From the NCBI GenBank assembly GCA_902465425.1, contig CABQNA010000007.1, positions 1 through 22,778 on the forward strand: a DNA stretch of 22,778 nt. Reading direction: 5' to 3'. Below are positions 8,490 through 16,483 of the stretch, in pieces (position 1 is the stretch's first letter; the number at the start of each line of letters is the position of its first letter). The stretch is from an uncultured Collinsella sp. (GTDB taxonomy: Bacteria; Actinomycetota; Coriobacteriia; Coriobacteriales; Coriobacteriaceae). A program made the position numbers and the translations under genes. Under the pieces are notes generated by a model, which was not told the origin of the DNA, searched no databases, and was given only the letters and a program-made list of their open reading frames with translations.

Positions 8490-9329
8490 TCAGCCCTTGA
8501 CGGCACCTGCCACCACACCGTCGATGATGTACTTCTGACAGAGGATGTACATGATAACGATGGGGATAACGACCATCATGATGCAGGCCATCATGGGGCC
8601 GAGCTCGACGTGGCCGTAGCCGCCGCGGAAGTACTGGATCAAGATAGGAATGGTCTTGTACTTGGTGGAGTCGAGCGTAAGGTAGGGCAGCAGATAGTCG
8701 TTCCAGACCCACATGGTCTCGAGGATGCCGACCGAAAGATAGGTGGGCTTCATGATGGGAAGGACGATCTTAAAGAACACCTGGACCGGGTTGCAGCCAT
8801 CAATCATGGCCGCCTCCTCGATCTCGAGCGGGATGTTCTTTACAAAACCGGCGAACATAAAGACCGCCAGGCCCGCGCCAAAGCCGAGGTAGATAAAGCA
8901 GATGTTGAACGGCGTGTTGAAGCCGATGCGGTCCGCCAAATTGGACAGCGTGAACATGAGCATCTGGAACGGCACGACCATCGAGAACACGAACAGGTAA
9001 TAGAAGAAGTTCGAGATCTTGTTGTTGACACGAACCACGTACCAAGCGCACATGGAGCAGCACACCAAGATCAGCACGACCGACGTGACCGTGATGATGA
9101 GCGAGTACATAAATGCCGAGGCAAAGCCCTGCTCGTTAAGGGCGTGCATGTAGTTTGCGAGGCCGTTGAACGTCTCGGGCGTGAGCAGATCGAATGCCGT
9201 GGTGGTGCTGATTGCGGTCGCTTTCTTAAAAGAATTAAGCGCGATCATAAACACAGGGTAGATCCACGCGAGCGACAGGATCGTAAAGAAAATCGAGAGC
9301 GCGCGGTTGATAACCTTATCGCGTTTCAT
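8490..9329 (-). CDS. CUT1 ABC transporter permease (MalG type)
   Basis: Inner-membrane permease of 279 aa with about six predicted transmembrane helices; forms the channel with the MalF-like partner. The cytoplasmic EAA loop that docks to the ATPase reads EEAAMIDGCNPVQVFFKIVLP, matching the family pattern EAA-X3-G-X9-I-X-LP. The start ATG overlaps the stop of the upstream permease gene by one base (TAATG), and AAGGAGGTG is placed eight bases upstream inside that gene, a sign of translational coupling. MalG-type permeases normally have a short N-terminus and this length, as here. Confidence 0.93.
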   Translation of the reverse strand: MKRDKVINRALSIFFTILSLAWIYPVFMIALNSFKKATAISTTTAFDLLTPETFNGLANYMHALNEQGFASAFMYSLIITVTSVVLILVCCSMCAWYVVRVNNKISNFFYYLFVFSMVVPFQMLMFTLSNLADRIGFNTPFNICFIYLGFGAGLAVFMFAGFVKNIPLEIEEAAMIDGCNPVQVFFKIVLPIMKPTYLSVGILETMWVWNDYLLPYLTLDSTKYKTIPILIQYFRGGYGHVELGPMMACIMMVVIPIVIMYILCQKYIIDGVVAGAVKG

Positions 9330-10183
9330 TACTGCTGCACCTCCTTGGACCTCGTGGCCTTAAGCTGGATCATGGAGATGGCCACGACCAGGATGCAGAA
9401 GATAACCGCCTTGGCCTGACCAATGCCCTGCCATGCGATACCGGCACGCGAATAGAACGTGTTGTAGATGTTCAGGGCGAGCATCTCGGTGGAGTGCGCG
9501 GGGGCGCCGCCGGTAAGGGCGAGGTTCTGGTCGAACAGCTTAAAGCCGTTGGTGATGGACAGGAACAGGCAGATGGTGATGGTCGGCATCAGGTTAGGGA
9601 TCTTAACCTTCCAAAACGTCTGCCATGCCGTAGCGCCGTCGACCTTGGCGGCCTCGATGTAGTCGGACGGAATGGACTGCAGACCAGCGATGTAGATGAT
9701 CATCATGTAGCCGACCTGCTGCCACAGGGTCAGGATGATAAGGCCCCAGAAGCCAGCAGCAGAGTTAAGAGCGATGAGCTGGGCGCCCACGTTGGAGAGC
9801 AGGCAGTTGATCAGAATCTGCCAAATGTAGCCCAGCACGATGCCGCCGATCAGGTTAGGCATAAAGAAGATCGTACGGAAGATGTTGGTGCCTTTGAGCG
9901 CCTTGCGGGTGAGCGCCTGCGCAATGGCCAGGGCGATCACGTTGATGAGCACCGTCGACAGGAAGGCAAACGCCACGGTAAAGAAGAACGACGTGGAGAA
10001 CTGCGGATCGGACAGCGCACGCACGTAGTTCTCGATACCGACAAAGTGCGCGTTACTAATGATAATAAACTGGCAGAACGAGAGATAGAAGCCCTGGATA
10101 AAAGGGATCACGAACCCGATCATAAACGCCAGGCACGTGGGCAGCATAAAGAGCGGCCACCAGCGCTTGAGTGCTTTGCCCAT
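9329..10183 (-). CDS. CUT1 ABC transporter permease (MalF type)
   Basis: Inner-membrane permease of 284 aa, the usual size for a short MalF/UgpA-type subunit without the large periplasmic loop of E. coli MalF. Six transmembrane helices are apparent, and the EAA loop reads EAAKVDGATAWQTFWKVKIP. The start ATG has AAAGGA eight bases before it. It lies 87 bp after the binding-protein gene, separated from it by a strong hairpin, and its stop overlaps the next start by one base. The sugar cannot be deduced from the permeases; the neighbourhood suggests an alpha-glucoside or maltodextrin. Confidence 0.93.
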   Translation of the reverse strand: MGKALKRWWPLFMLPTCLAFMIGFVIPFIQGFYLSFCQFIIISNAHFVGIENYVRALSDPQFSTSFFFTVAFAFLSTVLINVIALAIAQALTRKALKGTNIFRTIFFMPNLIGGIVLGYIWQILINCLLSNVGAQLIALNSAAGFWGLIILTLWQQVGYMMIIYIAGLQSIPSDYIEAAKVDGATAWQTFWKVKIPNLMPTITICLFLSITNGFKLFDQNLALTGGAPAHSTEMLALNIYNTFYSRAGIAWQGIGQAKAVIFCILVVAISMIQLKATRSKEVQQ

Positions 10184-10203
10184 AAAAGGGTCCTTTCAAT
10201 ATG

Positions 10204-10239
10204 CAGGGGGCGGGCAAACCAACGTCTGCCCGCCCCCTG
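10204..10239 (-). other. Strong intercistronic hairpin between binding-protein and permease genes
   Basis: A perfect 13-bp stem CAGGGGGCGGGCA/TGCCCGCCCCCTG with a ten-base loop and no following T-run. In this position it probably protects the binding-protein mRNA from 3' decay or partly blocks read-through, so that the binding protein is made in excess over the membrane parts. Confidence 0.75.
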
Positions 10240-10270
10240 TCGCTAATCAGATAGCTTGGGCAGCAACTGC

Positions 10271-11587
10271 TTACTCGGAAGCGGCCTTCTCGGTCTTCCA
10301 GCCATCGACGAAGGCGTTCTTGACGCCGTCCCACTTGCTGTTATCGGCAGCGTAGGCAATCAGAGCCTGCTTGAGGTTCTTCTTCCACTCCTCGGAGGGA
10401 ATGTAGACGAAGTCCCAAGCGACGGTCTTCTTGCCGTCCTTGGCCATGGCAACGGCCTGCTGCGAGAAGACGTTGGTGGTCTCCTTGGCGCTCTTGAACG
10501 GAGCGGTCAGACCCATCTTGTCGGCGATGATGCTGGTCGGGGTGTCAGCGGTGACGCACCAATACATGAAGTCCTCGGTGGCCTTCTGGGCATCCTCGGA
10601 AGCCTGGGAACTGACGCACCAGTAGTTCTCGCCGCCGGAGCACAGGCCCTGGTTCTCCTCGCCGTCAACACCGATGTAGATCGGCATCATGCCAATCTGA
10701 TCGTCGGTCATGCCGGCCTTGACGAGGTCAGAGTAGGCCCAAGAGCCGTTCTGGTAGAAGACGGCCTTGCCGGTTGCGAACTCGTTGGTGGCGTCGTCGC
10801 CGGTCTTGGAAGCAAGCTGCGAAGGATCGCAGGTGGAGTCGGTGATGTACAGGTCGAAGATCTGCTTGTAGTTGTCGAGGAACTCACCCTTGATCTCGTC
10901 GTCCTCCTGGTTGTGCTCCTTCTCAAACTCGTAGTAGAGCGGCATGTTGGCAAGGTGGGTGGTGTAGCGCCAGCTGGAGGAGTCGTCCATGCCGGCGGAA
11001 GTGAAGGCACCCTCGACACCAAGCTCGTCCTTGCGGGCCTGGATGTCATCGGCACAAGCCTTCAGCTTGTCGAAGGAGTTGATGTCCTCGGCCTTGTAGC
11101 CAGCCTTCTCGAGCAGCTGCTTGTTGTAAATAATGCCGAAGCTCTCCTGAACCCAGTCGATGCACACATCCTTGCCTTCGGACTGCAGAGCCAGGGAGTC
11201 ATCAATGAGCTCACCGCGGAGCTTGGTATCGGACAGGTCGGCGCAGTAATCCTTCCAGTTCTTAAGACCGGTGGGGCCGTTGACCTGGAACAGGGTCGGA
11301 GCGGAGCTCTTGGACATCTCGGACTTAAGCTTCTCCTCGTAGGTGTTAGAAGCGGCGGTCACGATCTTGACCTCGACGCCCTTCTCCTTCTTATAGGCCT
11401 TGGCGATCTCCTTCCACTCCTTGTCGACCTCGGGCTTGAATTGGAGGAAGTAGACCTCGGCAGCGTCACCAGAAGCAGAGGAGCCGGAGCCGGCAGAACC
11501 ACCGCAACCCACGAGGCCCAGACCAAGAACTGCAGCCGCGGAACCAGCAAAGCCCAGGAACTGCCTTCTGCTCATTTCGTTCTTCAT
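10271..11587 (-). CDS. CUT1 sugar ABC transporter substrate-binding lipoprotein
   Basis: Extracellular sugar-binding protein anchored by lipid; 438 aa from ATG 11587. The N-terminus combines a twin-arginine motif (SRRQFL, residues 6-11) with a lipobox ending LGLVGC, so Cys28 is the likely lipidated residue; this points to Tat-exported lipoprotein processing. A Gly/Ser linker follows. The mature part has family-1 solute-binding features, including the ATGKAVFYQNGSW stretch and Trp/Tyr residues suited to stacking on sugars. An upstream GTG at 11605 is in frame, but AAAGGGTGG lies between it and ATG 11587, which makes the latter the better start. It is first in the operon, and two copies of the GntR-type motif lie upstream. 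Substrate is not proven; maltodextrin or another alpha-glucoside is the contextual guess. Confidence 0.92.
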   Translation of the reverse strand: MKNEMSRRQFLGFAGSAAAVLGLGLVGCGGSAGSGSSASGDAAEVYFLQFKPEVDKEWKEIAKAYKKEKGVEVKIVTAASNTYEEKLKSEMSKSSAPTLFQVNGPTGLKNWKDYCADLSDTKLRGELIDDSLALQSEGKDVCIDWVQESFGIIYNKQLLEKAGYKAEDINSFDKLKACADDIQARKDELGVEGAFTSAGMDDSSSWRYTTHLANMPLYYEFEKEHNQEDDEIKGEFLDNYKQIFDLYITDSTCDPSQLASKTGDDATNEFATGKAVFYQNGSWAYSDLVKAGMTDDQIGMMPIYIGVDGEENQGLCSGGENYWCVSSQASEDAQKATEDFMYWCVTADTPTSIIADKMGLTAPFKSAKETTNVFSQQAVAMAKDGKKTVAWDFVYIPSEEWKKNLKQALIAYAADNSKWDGVKNAFVDGWKTEKAASE

Positions 11588-11695
11588 TACAATCCACCCT
11601 TTCACACCGTGGCGGCACCCTTTGCCGCCGCCTTCGGAGATTGGCTCGGGGACTTTGCCCCTTTTGCTGATTTGAACGATACGCTATTTGGCTAG

Positions 11696-11707
11696 TTGTT
11701 TGAACAA
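11696..11707. promoter_or_regulatory. Candidate GntR-type operator upstream of the ABC operon
   Basis: TTGTTTGAACAA is a 12-bp palindrome with five-base arms that matches the TTGTTTRAAC motif near malQ, the GntR gene and the PTS fusion. It is about 110 bp before the binding-protein start and is flanked by a wider inverted repeat CTAGT/ACTAG. The leader after it also contains a GGCGGC/GCCGCC hairpin close to the ribosome-binding site (within 11610-11635). Confidence 0.5.
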
Positions 11708-11770
11708 GTATTACTAGAGCGGTAGAAAAACTTCGGTGAACGGTAATTTCAACTTGATACTTGACAAGTT

Positions 11771-11782
11771 TTGTATAAACAA
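11771..11782. promoter_or_regulatory. Second, weaker operator candidate upstream of the ABC operon
   Basis: TTGTATAAACAA differs from TTGTTTAAACAA on its reverse strand at one position and resembles the TreR box TTGTATATACAA known from Bacillus. A reverse-strand TTGTTT with TATCAA 17 bp downstream could be a promoter that overlaps it. Confidence 0.35.
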
Positions 11783-11800
11783 TTATTTGTTATCGAATGC

Positions 11801-11855
11801 AGAGAAAACGCCCGGTCAAGCCGATGTACCGTCGGTTTGACCGGGCGTTTTCTCT
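11801..11855 (-). terminator. Terminator of the GntR regulator gene
   Basis: A perfect 19-bp inverted repeat, AGAGAAAACGCCCGGTCAA (11801-11819) and its complement (11837-11855). The outer A/T tract supplies a T-run (GTTTTCTCT) after the GC core on either strand, so it could stop transcription both ways. It lies 38 bp beyond the regulator stop and separates it from the ABC promoter. Confidence 0.85.
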
Positions 11856-11893
11856 TTGAGGCCATGAGTCTCGTCAGGCTGCGAGCTAGCCGG

Positions 11894-12613
11894 CTATCGC
11901 TTGGAATTGACGCGGTAATGGAAGATCTCGGGGTGTGTGCGAGTGTGCGTCACCTCAAACAAGATGCCATCCGAGGTGTACGACTGACTCTCCATGACGG
12001 CAACGCAGTTGTATTTGCCGAGGTCAAGATAGCTGCAGTCCTCATCGTTGGCGAGCTCGACACTCACCGTACGACGGCTCGCCATCACTTTGACACCGCG
12101 CTTGTGCTCCAGATAGCCGTAAATAGAATCTGCCGCGATCTCGGGAGTCAGGCCCTTGGCGATCGACGCCAAAAAATAGCCATGGTCCACTTGGCGCGCG
12201 TTGCCGTTGAGGCTTCGGACACGCACTACGCGAATCAACTCCTCGCCCACCTTAAAGCCCAGGTGACGAGAGAGTTGCTCGGTGCAAACCAGATGTTCGA
12301 AAGACTTAACGTCCGTCGATGCAACGGCATTGTTGCGCTTTGCAAACTCGCCAAACGACTCAACCTCTTCGAGTGCGCCCAACATGTCGGTTTCGCCCTT
12401 AAGCCAAATAACGCGCACGCCCTTGCCGTGTATGGGCTGCACAAACATCCCGTCGGCCAGCATACCCAAGGCGCGACGGACGGTATTGCGAGTGCATCCG
12501 AACTCCGCGGTCAGCTCGGCTTCGGTTGGCAGCATCTCCTGAAACGCATAGGTCCCATTAATGATGCGCGAGCGTATTTCTCGGTAGATTCCTTCGTATA
12601 TCGCTTTTGGCAT
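11894..12613 (-). CDS. GntR-family (HutC/UTRA, TreR-like) transcriptional regulator
   Basis: DNA-binding sugar-responsive regulator of 239 aa. Residues about 1-70 form the GntR winged helix, with PTEAELTAEFGCTRNTVRRAL as helix-turn-helix and a wing around HGKGVRV. Residues about 90-235 match the UTRA effector-binding domain. The overall pattern recalls Bacillus TreR, whose effector is trehalose-6-phosphate. The start ATG has AGAGGTG five bases upstream. The gene is divergent from the PTS fusion gene and next to the ABC operon; both flanking promoters and the malQ promoter share a TTGTTTRAAC motif, so this protein is the natural candidate to bind it. The effector may be the phosphosugar made by the PTS. 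Autoregulation is likely, as one motif copy lies in its own promoter region. Confidence 0.9.
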   Translation of the reverse strand: MPKAIYEGIYREIRSRIINGTYAFQEMLPTEAELTAEFGCTRNTVRRALGMLADGMFVQPIHGKGVRVIWLKGETDMLGALEEVESFGEFAKRNNAVASTDVKSFEHLVCTEQLSRHLGFKVGEELIRVVRVRSLNGNARQVDHGYFLASIAKGLTPEIAADSIYGYLEHKRGVKVMASRRTVSVELANDEDCSYLDLGKYNCVAVMESQSYTSDGILFEVTHTRTHPEIFHYRVNSKR

Positions 12614-12667
12614 TGTTTCACCTCTACATTATTCATTTCCGGCTAGGCACGATAGCATTTCTTAAAG

Positions 12668-12677
12668 TTGTTTAAAC
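12668..12677. promoter_or_regulatory. Candidate GntR operator, regulator-proximal
   Basis: TTGTTTAAAC lies 55 bp before the regulator start. Read on the minus strand it would overlap a -35 position for a possible TATCGT -10, consistent with autorepression. Confidence 0.5.
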
Positions 12678-12776
12678 CGAATATCGGTAAAGCGACAGGA
12701 TTTAACCGTTGACGGTTTCTGTCATGCCCAAATCGGTTTCGCTCAAAACTGCCGGTACGACAATCGTCTGGTCCTC

Positions 12777-12799
12777 TACAATGAATCCATTGTTTAAAC
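12777..12799 (+). promoter_or_regulatory. PTS fusion gene promoter with operator candidate
   Basis: A TACAAT -10 box (12777-12782) is followed by TTGTTTAAAC at 12790-12799, right where transcription should begin. No clear -35 is seen. The arrangement suggests repression of the PTS gene by the divergent GntR regulator. Confidence 0.5.
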
Positions 12800-12842
12800 G
12801 TTTCCCCACGCGCAACGCGCCTCGATATTCGGAAGGCAGAAC

Positions 12843-15293
12843 ATGCTGCAAAAAATCCAACGCTTTGGCGGGGCAATGTTCGCGCCCGCCATGCTGTTTT
12901 CTATATCAGGCCTCATGGTCGGCGTCTCCGCTCTCGCAACGACTGCGGACATCGTCGGCGATCTCGCCGTATACGGAACCCCTTGGTACGTTTTCTGGGC
13001 TATCATCCAGCGCGGCTCGTGGACGGTCTTTAAACGCCTCCCGCTCCTTTTTGCCGTAGCGCTGCCCATCGGTCTTGCCCAAAAACAACCGGCTCGTTGC
13101 TGCCTCGAGGCTCTCGTCGCCTATTTTGCCTACTGCTTCTTTTTGAGCGAGATCATTAAGCTGAGCGGAGACAACCTTGGACTTGAGTACCCGTCATCTT
13201 TGACCTCCGCCAGCGGTATCACCGTCATCGACGGCATCAAGACGCTCGACACCGGCATTATCGGCCCGTTGGCGGTATCGGCAACCGTCGTCGCCATCCA
13301 TGACCGCTTCTACGATGCCAAAATTCCCGATTGGCTCGGCACCTTCTCGGGCTCCTCGCTGGTCTACCTCATCAGCTTTTTTGCCGTGTTTGCCCTTGCT
13401 GCTATCTCGGCCGCCATCGTGCCCTACGTATACGATGTAACCGATACGCTGCGTCACGCGCTTGCAGGCGTCGGTCCCTTTGGCGTGGGCATCTTTGTCT
13501 TTTTAGAACGAGCACTCGAGCCCTTTGGCCTGCACCACCTGCTCTACATGCCGATCTACTACGACAACCTGGTCATTAACGACGGCATCTACGCCACGTG
13601 GAGCAGTTTGCTCCCCATCCTCTCCCATAGCACGCGCCCCCTTAATGAGCTTGCGCCGTGGGCCGGTTTTACCGCCACCGGCTGGGTCAAGCTCTTTGGC
13701 CTTCCTGCCATCGCAGCTGCGTTCTACTCCACCGCAAAACCCGAGCGCCGCGCCGGCCTCAGGGTCATCCTTGTTCCCGCCATCATCGCCTCGGTGGTTT
13801 GCGGCGTTACCGAGCCACTCGAGTTTCTCTTTATGTTCACCCACCCCGGGCTCTTTTTGCTCTACGCCGTCTTATCGTCTTGCCTTGCCACAACCATGAA
13901 TCTCTTTGGCATCGTCGGCATCTTCTCGGGCGGCCTGATGGAGATGGCAGCCTTCAACTTTATTCCGCTCATGCGCACGCATGCCGGTGCCTATCTTTTG
14001 GCGCTCGGTATCGGCCTTGCCTTTAGCCTCATCTTTTTTGTTAGTTTTCGAGCACTCATCTTGGTCTATGACCTTAAGACTCCGGGCCGCGAGGATCATG
14101 TCGCCAATCGCGCGGCAATCGATTGTTTAACGGGAAGCGACTTTGCCAAAGAGCAATCTCCCAATGACGAGGTCAATAGTCGATCCGATCAAGATCACGT
14201 CCTCGCTGAGCGGGTAATTCAGCTTTTAGGTGGCGTTGGCAATATCGTGGGCGCAACCAACTGCGCCACGCGCCTGCGCGTCGAGGTCGCAGACCCTTCC
14301 ATCGTTGCAGATAACGCGTCGTTTGTCGCGGTGGGCGCCAAGGGCCTCATCATTACGGGCAAGACCGCCCAGGTGGTCATCGGCATCTCCGTTCCCCGCG
14401 TTAAAGAGCATTTTGACCAGATCATGGGCCTCGAGCCGGAATTTGTGCCCACCACCTCGGCCTCCCCTGCCGCCAGCGCAGCCCATAAGCGCGGCGCTAT
14501 TTGCTTCTTCGATATCGACGGAACGCTCGCCTGGCAAGACCCTAGGCTCGCCCAAGACCTTCCCGAAGACGAGCGGGACCTCTCCCCCTATCCCAACGAG
14601 GCGGTTTCGCAGGCAATCCGCGAGTTTGTCGCCAACGGCAACATGGCCTTTATCTGCACGGGACGCACCCTGAGCTGCATCCACCCCAAACTTCTTGAGC
14701 TGCCTTGGACCGGCATCGTCTGTCTTGCGGGCGGTTACGCCGAGATCAACGGACACGCAATTCGCGATCTGTCGATGACGCCCAGTATGCTGCAGCGTCT
14801 TGCCCCTTACCTTGAGCAATCGGGCGAGGTCATCCGCTTTGAGGGCCTCAACGGCGTCGTGCGCATGAGTGCCGATGCGCACGATGCTCCCGGATACGCG
14901 CGCACCCTGGGCGACGCAGTCACGCAGCTGCAACATTACAGTGTCTACAAGATCTTGATGTCTACATCACTCGCCAACCACATCGCTCAAGATAAGGCAC
15001 TTGAGCCGCTACTGTGCTTTAACGAGCTCGAACTCGAGGTAACCGAAATCTCGCCCCGCGAATGCACGAAGCGCGGGGGCATCCAGTCTGTACTCGACGC
15101 CCTCGATCCCCACCACGGAACCGTATACGGCATCGGCGACGCCAGCAATGACGTCTCGCTGATGAACGCCGTCGATGTCGGTATCGCCATGGGCAATGCG
15201 CCGGACTATCTCAAGGATAAGGCCGATTACGTGACCGACACCGTCGATCACGACGGTGTCGTTGCGGCGCTCGAGCATTTTGGGCTGATTTAG
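12843..15293 (+). CDS. Alpha-glucoside-type PTS EIICB fused to a Cof-type HAD phosphatase
   Basis: A three-part protein of 816 aa. Residues 1 to about 410 are a membrane EIIC domain of the glucose/maltose superfamily; its start (MLQKIQRFGGAMFAP) and later GLHHLLYMP and TEPLEFLFMF segments closely recall Bacillus GlvC/MalP. Residues about 455-535 are EIIB, with phospho-Cys474 in NCATRLRVEV. After an Ala/Ser/Pro linker, residues about 550-816 form a HAD hydrolase with all four motifs: Asp557/Asp559 (FFDIDGT), the TGRT motif, Lys743 and GDASND at 765-770. The expected reaction is import and phosphorylation of an alpha-glucoside, then possible removal of the phosphate by the HAD part. No EIIA domain is present, so a Crr-like EIIA must act from elsewhere. 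AAGG lies eight bases before ATG 12843. No frameshift joins the domains; the reading frame is continuous. Confidence 0.92.
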   Translation: MLQKIQRFGGAMFAPAMLFSISGLMVGVSALATTADIVGDLAVYGTPWYVFWAIIQRGSWTVFKRLPLLFAVALPIGLAQKQPARCCLEALVAYFAYCFFLSEIIKLSGDNLGLEYPSSLTSASGITVIDGIKTLDTGIIGPLAVSATVVAIHDRFYDAKIPDWLGTFSGSSLVYLISFFAVFALAAISAAIVPYVYDVTDTLRHALAGVGPFGVGIFVFLERALEPFGLHHLLYMPIYYDNLVINDGIYATWSSLLPILSHSTRPLNELAPWAGFTATGWVKLFGLPAIAAAFYSTAKPERRAGLRVILVPAIIASVVCGVTEPLEFLFMFTHPGLFLLYAVLSSCLATTMNLFGIVGIFSGGLMEMAAFNFIPLMRTHAGAYLLALGIGLAFSLIFFVSFRALILVYDLKTPGREDHVANRAAIDCLTGSDFAKEQSPNDEVNSRSDQDHVLAERVIQLLGGVGNIVGATNCATRLRVEVADPSIVADNASFVAVGAKGLIITGKTAQVVIGISVPRVKEHFDQIMGLEPEFVPTTSASPAASAAHKRGAICFFDIDGTLAWQDPRLAQDLPEDERDLSPYPNEAVSQAIREFVANGNMAFICTGRTLSCIHPKLLELPWTGIVCLAGGYAEINGHAIRDLSMTPSMLQRLAPYLEQSGEVIRFEGLNGVVRMSADAHDAPGYARTLGDAVTQLQHYSVYKILMSTSLANHIAQDKALEPLLCFNELELEVTEISPRECTKRGGIQSVLDALDPHHGTVYGIGDASNDVSLMNAVDVGIAMGNAPDYLKDKADYVTDTVDHDGVVAALEHFGLI

Positions 15294-15362
15294 GCGCGCT
15301 CCATCAAACGCACGCCCGTTGTCCCAAATCGCCAAAACTGCCGCGCCAAACGCCCTAATGTG

Positions 15363-15385
15363 GCAATATGTTGTCTGCATATTGC
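15363..15385. promoter_or_regulatory. Palindrome upstream of the polyprenyl synthase gene
   Basis: Perfect 8-bp arms GCAATATG/CATATTGC with a seven-base spacer lie 22 bp before the chosen start. It could be an operator or a leader hairpin; no matching regulator is known here. Confidence 0.4.
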
Positions 15386-15406
15386 ATCAACGCAACCTCA
15401 GAAAGA

Positions 15407-16432
15407 ATGCGAGAACCCGTGTCCAGTCCGTTTACCAGCTTTTTAGCCCAGCACTTTGACCAGATTAACGACTATCTGGCCACGTTCTTTGACGGACAGG
15501 CGACCTCTGCCGATATCGAGCGCTACCTGTACGCGCCGCTCTCGGCTTTTACGGCCAACGCCGGCAAGCGCCACCGCCCGCTTATCTGCATGCTCGCCGC
15601 AACCGCAGTGGGCGGTAGCTTTGAGAGCGCCCGCAGCGCCGCGGCAGCCATCGAGCATTTCCAGTCGGGCGCGCTGATCCACGACGACATCGCCGACAAC
15701 GGACAGCTTCGTCGAGGCAAGCCCTGTATGCACCTTACCGAGGGCACGGGCCTTGCCATCAATTGTGGCGACCTGGCGCTCACCATGGTCACCAAGACGG
15801 TTCTCGACGACCCTACGCTGGAGTCCGACGTGAAGCTGCGCGTGCTCCACGAGCTTACCGAGATGATCGTCCGCACCATCGAGGGTCAAGCGCTCGACCT
15901 GGGTTGGGTCCGTGACGGGCGCTTTGATATTTCGGTTGATGACTACCTGGACATGGCGACGCACAAGACCGCGTTTTACAGCGGAGCCACGCCGCTTGCC
16001 ACCGGAGCCATTATCGGCGGCGGCAGCGATGAGCAAATCGAAGCGCTGCGCGCCTTTGGCCTGCACACGGGCCTTGCCTTTCAGATTCAGGACGACCTGC
16101 TAAACCTTGTCGGCACTAAGGAAGCCGCCAACAAGGACTTCCGCACCGACATCACCGAAGGCAAGCGCACGCTTGTCGCCGTACACGCCCTCTCTGATGA
16201 GCGCCACCACGACGAGGTCGAGGCGATTCTTTCCTCGGGCACCGATGATCCCGCGCAGCTCGCACGCGCCGTGGAGATCTTCCAGAAGACCGGCTCCATC
16301 GATTACGCCCACACTTACGCGCTCGACCTGACCGCTAAGGCCAAAGCGGCCATCGAGAACGTTGAGCTTGATCCGCACGCACGCGAGCTGTTCCTCTCCA
16401 TGGCAGATTTCTTTGTGGAGCGCCTTAACTAA
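15407..16432 (+). CDS. Trans-polyprenyl diphosphate synthase
   Basis: Condenses isopentenyl diphosphate units onto an allylic primer to make a longer prenyl diphosphate, probably for quinone side chains or related lipids; 341 aa, cytoplasmic or membrane-associated. The first Asp-rich motif is Asp93-Asp94-x-x-Asp97 (HDDIAD) followed by RRGKP. The second reads QDDLLN (Asp229-Asp230), with Asn in place of the last Asp, a variant recalled in some geranylgeranyl synthases. The residues just before the first motif are small (SGALIH), which allows chains beyond farnesyl; exact length is not certain. The frame is open from ATG 15368, but a palindrome covers that start, so ATG 15407 or GTG 15419 is more likely; none has a strong ribosome-binding site. 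Confidence 0.88.
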   Translation: MREPVSSPFTSFLAQHFDQINDYLATFFDGQATSADIERYLYAPLSAFTANAGKRHRPLICMLAATAVGGSFESARSAAAAIEHFQSGALIHDDIADNGQLRRGKPCMHLTEGTGLAINCGDLALTMVTKTVLDDPTLESDVKLRVLHELTEMIVRTIEGQALDLGWVRDGRFDISVDDYLDMATHKTAFYSGATPLATGAIIGGGSDEQIEALRAFGLHTGLAFQIQDDLLNLVGTKEAANKDFRTDITEGKRTLVAVHALSDERHHDEVEAILSSGTDDPAQLARAVEIFQKTGSIDYAHTYALDLTAKAKAAIENVELDPHARELFLSMADFFVERLN

Positions 16433-16474
16433 CGGAGGTTATAAAACCTGTCAGCAGCGTATTTAGGCACAACT

Positions 16475-16483
16475 TGCTACACT
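16475..16483 (+). promoter_or_regulatory. Extended -10 promoter candidate for the CwlM-like gene
   Basis: TGCTACACT fits an extended -10 (TG-N-TACACT) about 88 bp before the start at 16571. No good -35 is seen, as is common with extended -10 promoters. Confidence 0.4.
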
